The notes under the pieces are model-generated. The model did not search any database. It was not told where the DNA came from and saw only the letters and a program-made list of their open reading frames with translations. Source: an uncultured Planctomycetaceae bacterium (GTDB lineage: Bacteria > Planctomycetota > Planctomycetia > Pirellulales > UBA1268). From it: a stretch of 11,237 bases of DNA. Every line of letters begins with the position of its first letter. Position 1 is the first letter of the stretch. The DNA lies in assembly GCA_903885855.1 (NCBI GenBank), contig CAISKG010000566.1, positions 1 to 11,237 on the forward strand. Reading direction: 5' to 3'. Shown here piece by piece: positions 1-6,700 of the stretch. Both the position numbers and the translations under genes were made by a program.

Positions 1-234
1 CAGATCCGCGTGCGCGGGCTGGGGATGCCGGAGGTGCGCGGCCGGGGCGTGGGGGATCTGGTGGTCCACGTCCACGTCGAGGTGCCCAAGTCGCTCACGC
101 CGCGGGCGGAGCAGTTGCTCCGCGAGTTGGCTGCCGAGGAGCAGGCCGCGGTCAGCCCGAAACGGTCGAGTTTCTTCGCCCGGCTGGCCGAGTATTTTCA
201 GCCCAGGGAGCCCCAGGCCGAGGAGACCCGATGA
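1..234 (+). CDS. dnaJ: DnaJ chaperone, C-terminal fragment (5' end outside window)
   Basis: This is the last 77 residues of an Hsp40 co-chaperone, which delivers unfolded clients to DnaK and stimulates its ATPase. The reading frame is open from base 1, so the J-domain, Gly/Phe region and zinc fingers lie upstream and cannot be seen. The visible part matches the end of the second substrate-binding beta-barrel of DnaJ: an R-V-R-G-L-G-M-P stretch, then R-G-R-G-V-G-D-L, then V-H-V-H-V-E-V-P and a short helical tail (T-P-R-A-E-Q-L-L-R-E-L). This is the usual order 'RxxGxGxP...GxGD...V.VEVP' seen at the end of DnaJ and CbpA-type proteins. The stop codon overlaps the grpE start (ATGA, 231-234), which indicates translational coupling. 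CbpA-like paralogues share this end, but grpE next door favours true DnaJ. Confidence 0.9.
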   Translation, partial: QIRVRGLGMPEVRGRGVGDLVVHVHVEVPKSLTPRAEQLLRELAAEEQAAVSPKRSSFFARLAEYFQPREPQAEETR

Positions 235-755
235 CCCACGACCCCGCCGGCCCTGCCGACGACACCCCCGACACGCCCGTCGACGAGGCCGCGGCCGGCG
301 CCCCGGCCGGGGGCGACCTCGAGGCCCGTCTCCGCGACGCCGAGGATCGCCTCATGCGCTCCCAGGCGGAGCTCGAGAACTTCCGCAAGCGCTCGCAGCG
401 CGAGTTGGACGAGGCGCGGCGCTACCGCGAGATCGACCTCCTGCGCGACCTGCTGCCCGTCCTCGACAACGTGGAGCGTGCCATCGAGGCCGCCGCCCGC
501 TCCAGCGACGTGGAGAGCCTCCTCTCCGGATTCCGGCTCACCGGCAAGCAGATCGAGAAGGTGCTGCTGATCCACGGCTGCAAGCCGATCGAGACGGAGG
601 GGCAGCCCTTCGATCCCACGGTGCACGAGGCGATCCTCCAGCAGCCGGTGGCGGGCACCGCCCCGGGCACGGTGGTGGGGGTGGCCGCCAAGGGATACCG
701 GCTCCACGACCGCGTCGTCCGCCCGGCGCAGGTGATCGTCTCCACGGAGGCCTGA
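231..755 (+). CDS. grpE: GrpE, nucleotide exchange factor for DnaK
   Basis: GrpE releases ADP from DnaK during the cytosolic Hsp70 folding cycle. The 174-aa product has the family layout. Residues 1-35 are an acidic, Ala/Pro-rich disordered leader. Residues 30-90 form a long heptad-rich helix containing the Q-A-E-L-E-N-F-R-K-R hallmark (45-54) and L-L-P-V-L-D-N-V-E-R-A (74-84). The C-terminal beta-wing carries F-D-P-T-V-H-E-A (127-134) and G-Y-R-L-H-D-R-V-V-R-P-A-Q-V (155-168), which contact DnaK in characterised homologues. The ATG at 231 overlaps the dnaJ stop by 4 bp. A GAGGAGA Shine-Dalgarno at 220-226 supports this start. Length is slightly below the usual 180-200 aa, the difference being a short N-terminal leader. 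No dnaK and no CIRCE-like operator lie in the window; any operon promoter would be upstream. Confidence 0.97.
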   Translation: MTHDPAGPADDTPDTPVDEAAAGAPAGGDLEARLRDAEDRLMRSQAELENFRKRSQRELDEARRYREIDLLRDLLPVLDNVERAIEAAARSSDVESLLSGFRLTGKQIEKVLLIHGCKPIETEGQPFDPTVHEAILQQPVAGTAPGTVVGVAAKGYRLHDRVVRPAQVIVSTEA

Positions 756-758
756 GCG

Positions 759-1061
759 ATGCCCACCTACGACTACGTCTGCGACGGCTGCGGCCACGCC
801 TTCGAGCTCTTCCAGTCGATGACCGACTCGGTGAAGCGCACCTGCCCGAAGTGCAAGAAGAAGAAGCTGCGGCGCCTCATCGGCGCCGGCGGCGCGATCG
901 TCTTCAAGGGCTCCGGCTTCTACCAGACCGACTACCGCAGCGACTCCTACAAGAAGGGCGCCGCCGCCGACGCGCCGGCCAAGTCCGAGGGAAGCACGGG
1001 CGGCGGGAAGGACTCGGGGGGCGGTGCTTCGGGCAAGGGCTCCGGCGGCGGCAAGGACTGA
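759..1061 (+). CDS. FmdB-family zinc-ribbon protein
   Basis: This is a small protein of the FmdB/CxxC_CXXC_SSSS family, named after a putative regulatory protein. Its molecular role is unknown. It starts with the family signature M-P-T-Y-D-Y-V-C and has two zinc-knuckle pairs, C8-x2-C11 and C29-x2-C32, followed by K-K-K-K-L-R-R-L-I and the conserved F-K-G-S-G-F-Y-x-T-D-Y (about residues 49-59). After residue 66 the sequence becomes a low-complexity Gly/Ser/Lys tail that ends the 100-aa protein. Such tails are common in the family. A GGAGG at 746-750 lies 8 nt before the ATG, and only 3 bp separate it from the grpE stop, so it is co-transcribed with the chaperone genes. That neighbourhood hints at a proteostasis or RNA-related role, but this is inference. 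Confidence 0.92.
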   Translation: MPTYDYVCDGCGHAFELFQSMTDSVKRTCPKCKKKKLRRLIGAGGAIVFKGSGFYQTDYRSDSYKKGAAADAPAKSEGSTGGGKDSGGGASGKGSGGGKD

Positions 1062-1086
1062 CCCCGTCCCCGACGAGGATTCCCCC

Positions 1087-1287
1087 ATGCCGCGCTGCCC
1101 GGTCTGCGATGCCGCCGTCGACCTCGCCGCGGCCGAGCATCCACCCTTCTGCGGCGAGCGCTGCCGGCTGGTCGACCTCGGGCGCTGGCTCGACGAGGCC
1201 TATTCCCTCCCGGAGAAGCCGCGCGACGACGACGAAGGCGACGGCGAGGGGCCGCCGGCACGAAGGCCGGACGACGACGAGGGGTGA
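1087..1287 (+). CDS. yacG: YacG-type zinc protein, putative DNA gyrase inhibitor
   Basis: The 66-aa protein has the four-cysteine zinc site of YacG: C4-x2-C7 and C22-x3-C26, in the contexts C-P-V-C and P-F-C-G-E-R-C. These are followed by the family signature R-L-V-D-L-G-R-W-L-D-E-A-Y-S-L-P (about residues 27-42). In Escherichia coli, YacG binds the GyrB C-terminal domain and inhibits gyrase; whether that holds in planctomycetes is unknown. Residues 46-66 form an Asp/Glu-rich tail. The frame stays open upstream, but the ATG at 1087 was chosen because the protein then starts directly before the zinc site and has a GAGGA at 1075-1079, 7 nt upstream. It lies 25 bp after the FmdB-like gene on the same strand and is the last gene of the operon. 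Confidence 0.88.
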   Translation: MPRCPVCDAAVDLAAAEHPPFCGERCRLVDLGRWLDEAYSLPEKPRDDDEGDGEGPPARRPDDDEG

Positions 1288-1295
1288 GGGCGGCC

Positions 1296-1313
1296 GCCGG
1301 GCTCACGCCCGGC
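1296..1313. terminator. Possible bidirectional hairpin between convergent genes
   Basis: A perfect 7-bp stem, GCCGGGC (1296-1302) with GCCCGGC (1307-1313), encloses a TCAC loop. The loop contains the stop codon of the convergent methyltransferase, and the stem starts 8 bp after the yacG stop. There is no T-tract on either side, so it does not meet the rho-independent model. In DNA this GC-rich a 7-bp stem can occur by chance. The position between two convergent gene ends is the only other support. Confidence 0.3.
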
Positions 1314-2121
1314 CGCGGGCCCGGTAGACCGTCTGCGTGAAGGCGCCGTCGGGGTGGCGGTGGAGGCCGAGAAGGTGGTCGAGGCCGGCCCGGAGTCGGC
1401 GCTCGTCGAAGCCGAGCGCCGCCAGTTCGCCGAGCGCCGGGGCGAGGTAGTCGGCGGTGTAGCGGGCGTGGCGCTCGAGGCGGTCGTCGCCCGGCGCCGT
1501 GAAGAAGTGGACGCCGACGAGCCCGTTGGTGACCTCGCGGAAACCCGCGCGCACCAGCAGCGGCCCCAGGCGCCGCCCGGCGTGCGGCTGGCCGTGGGCC
1601 TGGAAGTGGCGGAACATCGCCGCCTCGAGGTGGTCCCAGTCGGGGTTCTCGGGCCACACCTGGTACGACTCGTATTCGGTCTCGTTGACCGTGATCGTGC
1701 CCCCCGGTCGTAGCACGCGCCGCGCCTCCGCGAGGATCGGCTCGATGGCCGGCACGTGCTCCACGAACCACATCAGGTAGGCGTGATCGAAGGCGCCGTC
1801 CGGCCAGGGCAGCGCGCGCGCGTCCCCCACGCGCAGGTCGGCCCCCGTCACCCCGAGCGACGCCAGGTGCCGTGCGGCCGCCTCGATCTGGCGCGGCTCG
1901 CGGTCGATTCCCGCCACCGCCAGGCCGGGGTGGGCGGCGGCGATGATCCCCAGCACCGCGCCGCAGCCGCAGCCGACGTCGAGGAGCCGCTCCCCGGGGC
2001 GGTAGGGGAGGTCGGGGAGGATGAGCGCCTCGCGCCAGTATTCGGCCTGCTCCACCAGCCGCGCCTGCTCGGCGGCGGAGTAGCCGTGGAGATAGGGAGG
2101 ATCGGGGGCGGCGGCGTGCAT
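1303..2121 (-). CDS. Class I SAM-dependent methyltransferase, substrate unknown
   Basis: The 272-aa protein has a Rossmann-type methyltransferase domain. Motif I is L-L-D-V-G-C-G-C-G (residues 46-54). An acidic residue at the end of strand 2 (G-I-D-R-E, 71-75) would bind the ribose of S-adenosylmethionine. Motif II/III lies near V-G-D-A-R-A-L-P-W-P (98-107), and R-R-V-L-R-P-G-G-T (134-142) is the typical post-IV segment. The N-terminus has Y-L-H-G-Y-S-A-A-E-Q (10-19), a lead-in seen in a subgroup of Methyltransf_11/25/31-type proteins. A C-terminal cap of about 100 residues (H-F-F at 205-207) probably shapes the substrate pocket. The ATG at 2121 was preferred over a GTG at 2187 because the extra 22 residues are Arg/Pro-rich and not family-like. 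Neither start has a clear Shine-Dalgarno. It is transcribed against the yacG operon and divergently from the membrane protein gene, so context gives no substrate. Confidence 0.85.
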   Translation of the reverse strand: MHAAAPDPPYLHGYSAAEQARLVEQAEYWREALILPDLPYRPGERLLDVGCGCGAVLGIIAAAHPGLAVAGIDREPRQIEAAARHLASLGVTGADLRVGDARALPWPDGAFDHAYLMWFVEHVPAIEPILAEARRVLRPGGTITVNETEYESYQVWPENPDWDHLEAAMFRHFQAHGQPHAGRRLGPLLVRAGFREVTNGLVGVHFFTAPGDDRLERHARYTADYLAPALGELAALGFDERRLRAGLDHLLGLHRHPDGAFTQTVYRARGRA

Positions 2122-2361
2122 GGGGCCCTGGCGGTTCGAAGGGACGGGTGGGGCGCGGGCGGCCGGGCGGCCGCAGTGGTGCCACACGCTCCACCGGGGC
2201 CCAGCCTACGCGGTGGCGGGCGCCCGGCCCACGCTCACCCGCCGCCCAGCACCGCGCGGCGGCGGGGCCCGGTGCCGTCGCCGCGGCCCACTCCCGTATA
2301 CTCCCGCGGCACCGCGGTCGCGCGGAAGCGTTCCCCTTTCCCGACAGGGCCTCACCGCACC
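2122..2361. other. Divergent intergenic region with a 9-bp hairpin
   Basis: This 240-bp gap separates the divergent methyltransferase and membrane protein genes, and I see no convincing small gene in it. It holds a perfect 9-bp stem, CCCGCCGCC (2238-2246) with GGCGGCGGG (2258-2266), around an 11-nt loop. Downstream are three CCGCGG palindromes at 2281, 2304 and 2312, the first two flanking a TATACT. Frames open through this region on both strands look like GC-driven extensions of neighbouring frames. Confidence 0.5.
2297..2302 (+). promoter_or_regulatory. Candidate -10 element (TATACT) of the membrane protein gene
   Basis: TATACT matches the sigma-70 -10 consensus at 5 of 6 positions and stands out as an AT island in very GC-rich DNA. 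It ends 59 bp before the ATG at 2362. No good TTGACA-like -35 is present at 16-18 bp spacing. It is followed after one base by CCGCGG, nearly the same arrangement as the TATGAT upstream of the large gene at 3775. Confidence 0.4.
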
Positions 2362-3585
2362 ATGTCGAGCCTCCCCGAGTCGTCGGCCCCCGAGGGGGCG
2401 GCCGCGCAGGAGCCCGTCCCCCCCGCCCCGGTCGCCGTGTCCGGCGACGGCGTGATCCACGAGATTCGCTGGAGCGACGCGCTGCCCTGGTGGCTCCTCT
2501 TCCGGGCGGCGGGCGCCGCCTTCGCGCCGACGGTGATCGTGCTGGCGGCGCTGGGGGCGCTGGCGACGTGGGCCGGCTGGTCGATCGCCGACCGTCTCGG
2601 CATCCCCGACGGCCGCGCGGTGGGCACGCTCCTCGACGCCTTCGCTGCGGAACCCCCCTCCGACGCCGTCGCCGCCGAGCCCTCCCCCGGGCAGGGGGCG
2701 GCCGGTCCGCTCGAGGTGTTCGGCTTCCGGCTCCCCGGCCCGGCCACCGACCTCCTCCGGCTGGTGAGTGTGCCGCTCCTGCCGCGGGCCACGCTCGGCC
2801 AGATGGCCGGCACGCTCGCGCGGCTGGCGTGGTTCGTGGCGGTGTGGTCGATCTTCGGCAGCGCGATCGCCAGGCACGTGGCGCTGCGCCTGGCGTCGGA
2901 GGAGCCCGCGGGGCTCCCGGGCAGCCTGTGGTTCGGCTCGCGCCACTGGCCCTCCGCGTTCGGTGCCGCGGCGCTCGTGCTGGCGGGGATCTTCGTCCTG
3001 TCGCTGCCGGCGGCGCTGTTCGGGCTCGTGATGCGCACCGACGTGGGGTTGGGGCTGGCCGGGATCCTCTGGCCGCTGGTGCTCCTGGGGGGAATCGTGC
3101 TGGCGATCCTCGCCATCGGTCTGGTGGCCGGCTGGCCGCTGATGGTGTCGAGCGTGGGGGTGGAGCGCGGCGACGCCTTCCAGGCGATCTCGACCGCCTT
3201 CTCCTACCTGTACCAGCGGCCGCTGCACTTCGCCTTCTACGCGCTGGTGGCGCTGGTGGTGGCGCTGCCGGCGCTGGCGGCGGCGCATCTCCTGGCCGTC
3301 GCCACCACGAACCTCGCGCTGTGGGCCACGAGCCTGGGCATGGGGCACGCCCGCACCGCCGAGGTGCTCGCCGGCCTCGAGACCGCGGCGGCCGGCAGCG
3401 AGGTGCCCTTCGGCATCGGGGCGCTCCACTTCTGGTCGCGCGGCCTCGAGGCGCTCCTGGGGTCGTTCGGATGGGGGTACTTCTGGGCGATCGCCACCTC
3501 CGCCTACCTGCTCCTCCGCCGCGACGTCGACGGCACCGAGCTCGACGAGGTGGTGGTGGAGGAACTGCCCGGCGAGGCGGGCTGA
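2362..3585 (+). CDS. Polytopic membrane protein, function unknown
   Basis: The 407-aa protein is integral to the membrane and I cannot assign a function. The first 40 residues are Pro/Ala-rich and hydrophilic, ending in a W-S-D-A-L-P-W-W-L-L-F motif at the first membrane segment. Hydrophobic stretches lie at about 43-75, 152-171, 198-223, 229-262, 288-322 and 370-385, giving six or more membrane segments. A soluble loop of about 65 residues (80-145) follows the first. The short stretch R-G-D-A-F-Q-A-I-S-T-A-F-S-Y-L-Y-Q-R-P (269-287), between two membrane segments, has the look of a conserved amphipathic motif that I associate with planctomycete membrane proteins of this type. The tail (388-407) is acidic. 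The ATG at 2362 was chosen because the frame upstream is antisense to the methyltransferase and its composition is not protein-like. The Shine-Dalgarno is weak (CAGGG, 2345-2349). It stands alone, with 189 bp before the next gene. Confidence 0.75.
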   Translation: MSSLPESSAPEGAAAQEPVPPAPVAVSGDGVIHEIRWSDALPWWLLFRAAGAAFAPTVIVLAALGALATWAGWSIADRLGIPDGRAVGTLLDAFAAEPPSDAVAAEPSPGQGAAGPLEVFGFRLPGPATDLLRLVSVPLLPRATLGQMAGTLARLAWFVAVWSIFGSAIARHVALRLASEEPAGLPGSLWFGSRHWPSAFGAAALVLAGIFVLSLPAALFGLVMRTDVGLGLAGILWPLVLLGGIVLAILAIGLVAGWPLMVSSVGVERGDAFQAISTAFSYLYQRPLHFAFYALVALVVALPALAAAHLLAVATTNLALWATSLGMGHARTAEVLAGLETAAAGSEVPFGIGALHFWSRGLEALLGSFGWGYFWAIATSAYLLLRRDVDGTELDEVVVEELPGEAG

Positions 3586-3613
3586 CCGGCCGGACGCGTG
3601 CCCGGGCCTGGAG

Positions 3614-3640
3614 CCGCCCCAGCGGGGGCCGCCGGGGCGG
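3614..3640 (+). terminator. Possible hairpin downstream of the membrane protein gene
   Basis: CCGCCCC (3614-3620) can pair perfectly with GGGGCGG (3634-3640) around a 13-nt loop, 28 bp after the stop codon of the membrane protein. It is followed by an A-rich stretch (six A at 3649-3654), not the T-run of an intrinsic terminator. It could be a 3'-end stabilising structure or simple GC-rich coincidence. Confidence 0.25.
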
Positions 3641-3663
3641 AAAGGGCCAAAAAACCGATCCGA

Positions 3664-3688
3664 GGCCGGGGGGACCGGCCCCGGCCGG
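3664..3688. repeat. Three alternating GGCCGG/CCGGCC arms
   Basis: GGCCGG (3664-3669), CCGGCC (3675-3680) and GGCCGG (3683-3688) follow one another. The central arm can pair with either neighbour: a clean 6-bp stem with a GGGGA loop on the left, or a tighter stem on the right. The pairings are mutually exclusive. The element lies before the candidate promoter at 3713, so it would be in the tail of the upstream transcript or act as DNA. It may only reflect base composition. Confidence 0.3.
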
Positions 3689-3712
3689 GGGGGCCTGCCG
3701 GCGGGGAGAAGG

Positions 3713-3718
3713 TATGAT
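3713..3718 (+). promoter_or_regulatory. Candidate -10 element (TATGAT) of the large-protein operon
   Basis: TATGAT matches the sigma-70 -10 consensus at 5 of 6 positions and ends 56 bp before the ATG at 3775. No recognisable -35 lies at the expected spacing. CCGCGG follows two bases later (3721-3726), echoing the layout at 2297-2309. It would drive the large gene and probably the DUF1501 gene behind it. Confidence 0.4.
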
Positions 3719-3763
3719 GCCCGCGGGGGACAGGGGGGTTGCTCGTCCGGGCCACCCCGCCCC

Positions 3764-3774
3764 AGGGAGAGACC
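3764..3774 (+). promoter_or_regulatory. Shine-Dalgarno leader that fixes the start at 3775
   Basis: AGGGAGAGACC directly precedes the ATG at 3775. Nearly the same string, AGGAGAGACC, precedes the ATG at 9041 of the DUF1501 gene. This favours 3775 over the in-frame TTG at 3739 and suggests that both genes are initiated in the same way. Confidence 0.6.
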
Positions 3775-6700
3775 ATGACCACGCCGCTGCATCCGTCCGC
3801 CGTCATCCCCGCCCGTCGTCGCGCCGCCTGGGTCGCCCGCCTCCTCGGCGCCGTGGCCGCGATGGGCGTGGCCGTCCCGTTGGGCCCGGCGTGGGCCGAC
3901 GAGGCGCCCGTTCCCGCCCCGGTGAGCTACCACCGCGAGATCCGGCCCCTCTTCCAGGCCACGTGTCAGGGCTGCCACCAGCCGGCCAAGGCCCAGGGGG
4001 GCTTCGTGATGACCGAGGTCGTGCGGCTGCTCGCCGCCGGTGACTCCGGCGCCGCCGGGGTGGTGCCCGGCAAGCCGGAGGAGAGCCGGTTGCTCGACGT
4101 CATCACCCCCGGCCCCGACGGCACCGCCGAGATGCCCAAGCAGGGCAAGGCGCTCGGCGCGGCCGAGGTGGCGCTGGTGCGCCGCTGGATCGCCGAGGGC
4201 GCGCAGGACGACACCCCCGCCTCCGCCGGCCAGAAGGTCGATGCCGACCACCCGCCGGTCTACGCCCGCCTGCCGGTGATCACCTCCCTCGACATCTCCC
4301 CCGACGGCCGCTTCCTCGCCGTCTCCGGATTCCACGAGGTGCTCCTGCACGACCTCGCCGCCGAAGGGGCCGGGCCCGCCCGGCGCCTCGTGGGGCTCTC
4401 CGAGCGCGTGCAGCGCGTGCGCTTCTCCCCCGACGGCACCCGTCTGGCGGTGACCGGCGGCAGTCCCGGGCGGCTCGGCGAGGTGCAGATCTGGAACGTC
4501 GCCGACGGCACGCTCGTGCGCTCCCACGCCGTGACCTTCGACACCGTCTTCGGGGGATCGTGGTCCCCCGACGGGACGCTGGTCGCCTTCGGCTGCACCG
4601 ACAACACCGTCCGCGCCATCGACGTCGCCAGCGGCGCCCAGGTGCTCCAGCAAGGGGCCCACGAGGACTGGGTGCTCGACACCGTCTTCTCGCCCAAGGG
4701 GGACCACGTCGTCTCCGTGGGGCGCGACATGACCACGAAGCTCACCGAGCTGGCCACGCAGCGCTTCGTCGACAACGTCACCTCGATCACGCCGGGGGCG
4801 CTGCGCGGGGGATTGTCGGCCATCGACCGCCACCCGCAGCTCGAGCAGGTGGTGGTGGGCGGCTCCGACGGCACTCCGCGCGTGTACCGCATCCACCGCC
4901 ACGCCACGCGCGTCATCGGCGACGACGCCAACCTCATCTTCCCCCTCTTCCCGCTCTCCGGGCGGGTGTTCGGCGTGCGCTTCTCGCCCGACGGCAAGCG
5001 CGTGGCGGCGGTCTCGAGCCTCGACGGCCGCGGGGAGCTGGTGATCTCGAGCTACGACTACGACGCCGACGTTCCCGAGCCGGTGCTCGCCGTGATGGCG
5101 AAGGTGCCGGGCGACGCCAACCGCAACGGCAGCCAGCGCTCGGCCGACGACTGGAAGACGCTCGACGACTACCGCGCCACCGGCACGCGCGAGATCGCGC
5201 GCGTGGCGCTGCCCGACGCGGGGGCCTACGCCGTGGCCTTCCGCCCCGCTCCCGGCGGCGGTGCCTTGGAGGTGGCCGTCGGCGGTGCCGACGGGATCGT
5301 GCGCCTCTTCGACGCCTCCACCGGCGCCCTGGCACGCGCGTTCCCCGCCGCGCCGCTGGATGCCGCGGCGGCCGCCAGCCGCCCGCTCCCCCTTCCCTGG
5401 CCCGGCGACGCCTCGATCGAGCCCGAACTGCCGCCGCCGGCGGTGACCGCGATCCGGGTCGAGCCGCCCTCGTTGCGGCTCGAGGGGCCCTTCGCCGCCG
5501 CGCAGCTGGTGATCACCGGCGACTCCGCCGGCGGCCCGGTCGACCTCACGCGCTCGGTGCGCGTCGAGCAGGCCGGCGCGGTGCCGGCGGGGGGGCTCGT
5601 GGCGCTCGGCCCCGGCGGGTTCGTCCGCCCCTTGGCCGACGGCGCGGGGGTGCTCCGCGTGATCCACGGCGACCCGGCCGCCGGCACCGCGGTGGCCGTG
5701 GAGGTGCCCGTGGAGGTGACCGGCATGGCGGCCGTGCCCGACGTCGATTTCGTCCGCGACGTCAATCCGATCCTCGCCCGGATGGGCTGCAACCAGGGCA
5801 CCTGCCACGGTGCCGCCAAGGGGAAGGCGGGGTTCAAGCTGTCGCTGCGCGGCTACGACCCGGTGTACGACCTGCGGGCGCTCACCGACGACCACGGCTC
5901 GCGGCGCGTCGATCTCGCCAGCCCCGACGACAGCCTGATGCTCCTCAAGGCCTCGGCCACCGTGCCGCACGCCGGCGGCCAGCTCTTCCGCCCCACCGAT
6001 CCGGCCTACCAGGTCGTGCGCCGCTGGATCGAGCAGGGCGCCCGCCTCGACGCCGCCGCGCCGCGCGTGACGGCCATCGCCGTCCATCCCACCCGGGCGG
6101 TGATCGACGCCCCGGGCCGCCGGCAGCAGTTCCGCGTGGTGGCGACCTTCGCCGACGGCCGCACGCGCGACGTGACGCGCGAGGCCTTCCTGGAGAGCGG
6201 CAACGGCGAGGTGGCCACCGCCGACCGCCAGGGGTTGGTGACGGCGCTGCGCCGCGGCGAGGCCCCGATCCTCGTGCGCTACGAGGGGGCCTACGCCGCC
6301 GTCACCCTCTCGGTGATGGGCGACCGCTCCGGCTTCGAGTGGCGGGATCCGGAATCCTGGGGACCGATCGACACGCTCGTGGCGGCGAAGTGGCGTGAGA
6401 TGAAGATCGAGCCCTCGCGGCTCTCCGGCGACGACGAATTCCTCCGCCGTGTGACGCTCGACCTCACCGGCCTGCCCCCCGCCGCCGCCGAGGTGCGCCG
6501 CTTCCTCGCCGACGCCCGCGACACGCGCGTCAAGCGGGCCGAGGTGGTGGCCAGGCTCGTGGCCAGCGAGGCCTTCACCGAGCACTGGACGAACAAGTGG
6601 TCCGACCTGCTGCAGGTGAATCCCAAGTTCCTCGGCGCCGAGGGGGCGACGGGACTGCGGGCCTGGATCCGTTCGCGGGTCGCCGCCAACACCCCCTACG

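Noticed and set aside
947..2194. A 415-codon minus-strand frame overlapping the methyltransferase, yacG and the fmdB-like gene
   Set aside because: The product is Arg/Pro-rich without motifs, while the overlapping methyltransferase frame has a full SAM-binding motif set.
3739..3774. Upstream TTG start for the large protein, adding 12 residues
   Set aside because: The ATG at 3775 has a well-placed AGGGAG Shine-Dalgarno and starts directly before a normal signal peptide. The extension would cover the ribosome-binding site.
2148..4043. A 631-codon plus-strand frame shifted against the membrane protein gene
   Set aside because: The translation is Arg/Gly/Pro/Ala low complexity and overlaps genes with clear membrane and cytochrome features. 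It is a GC-driven shadow frame.
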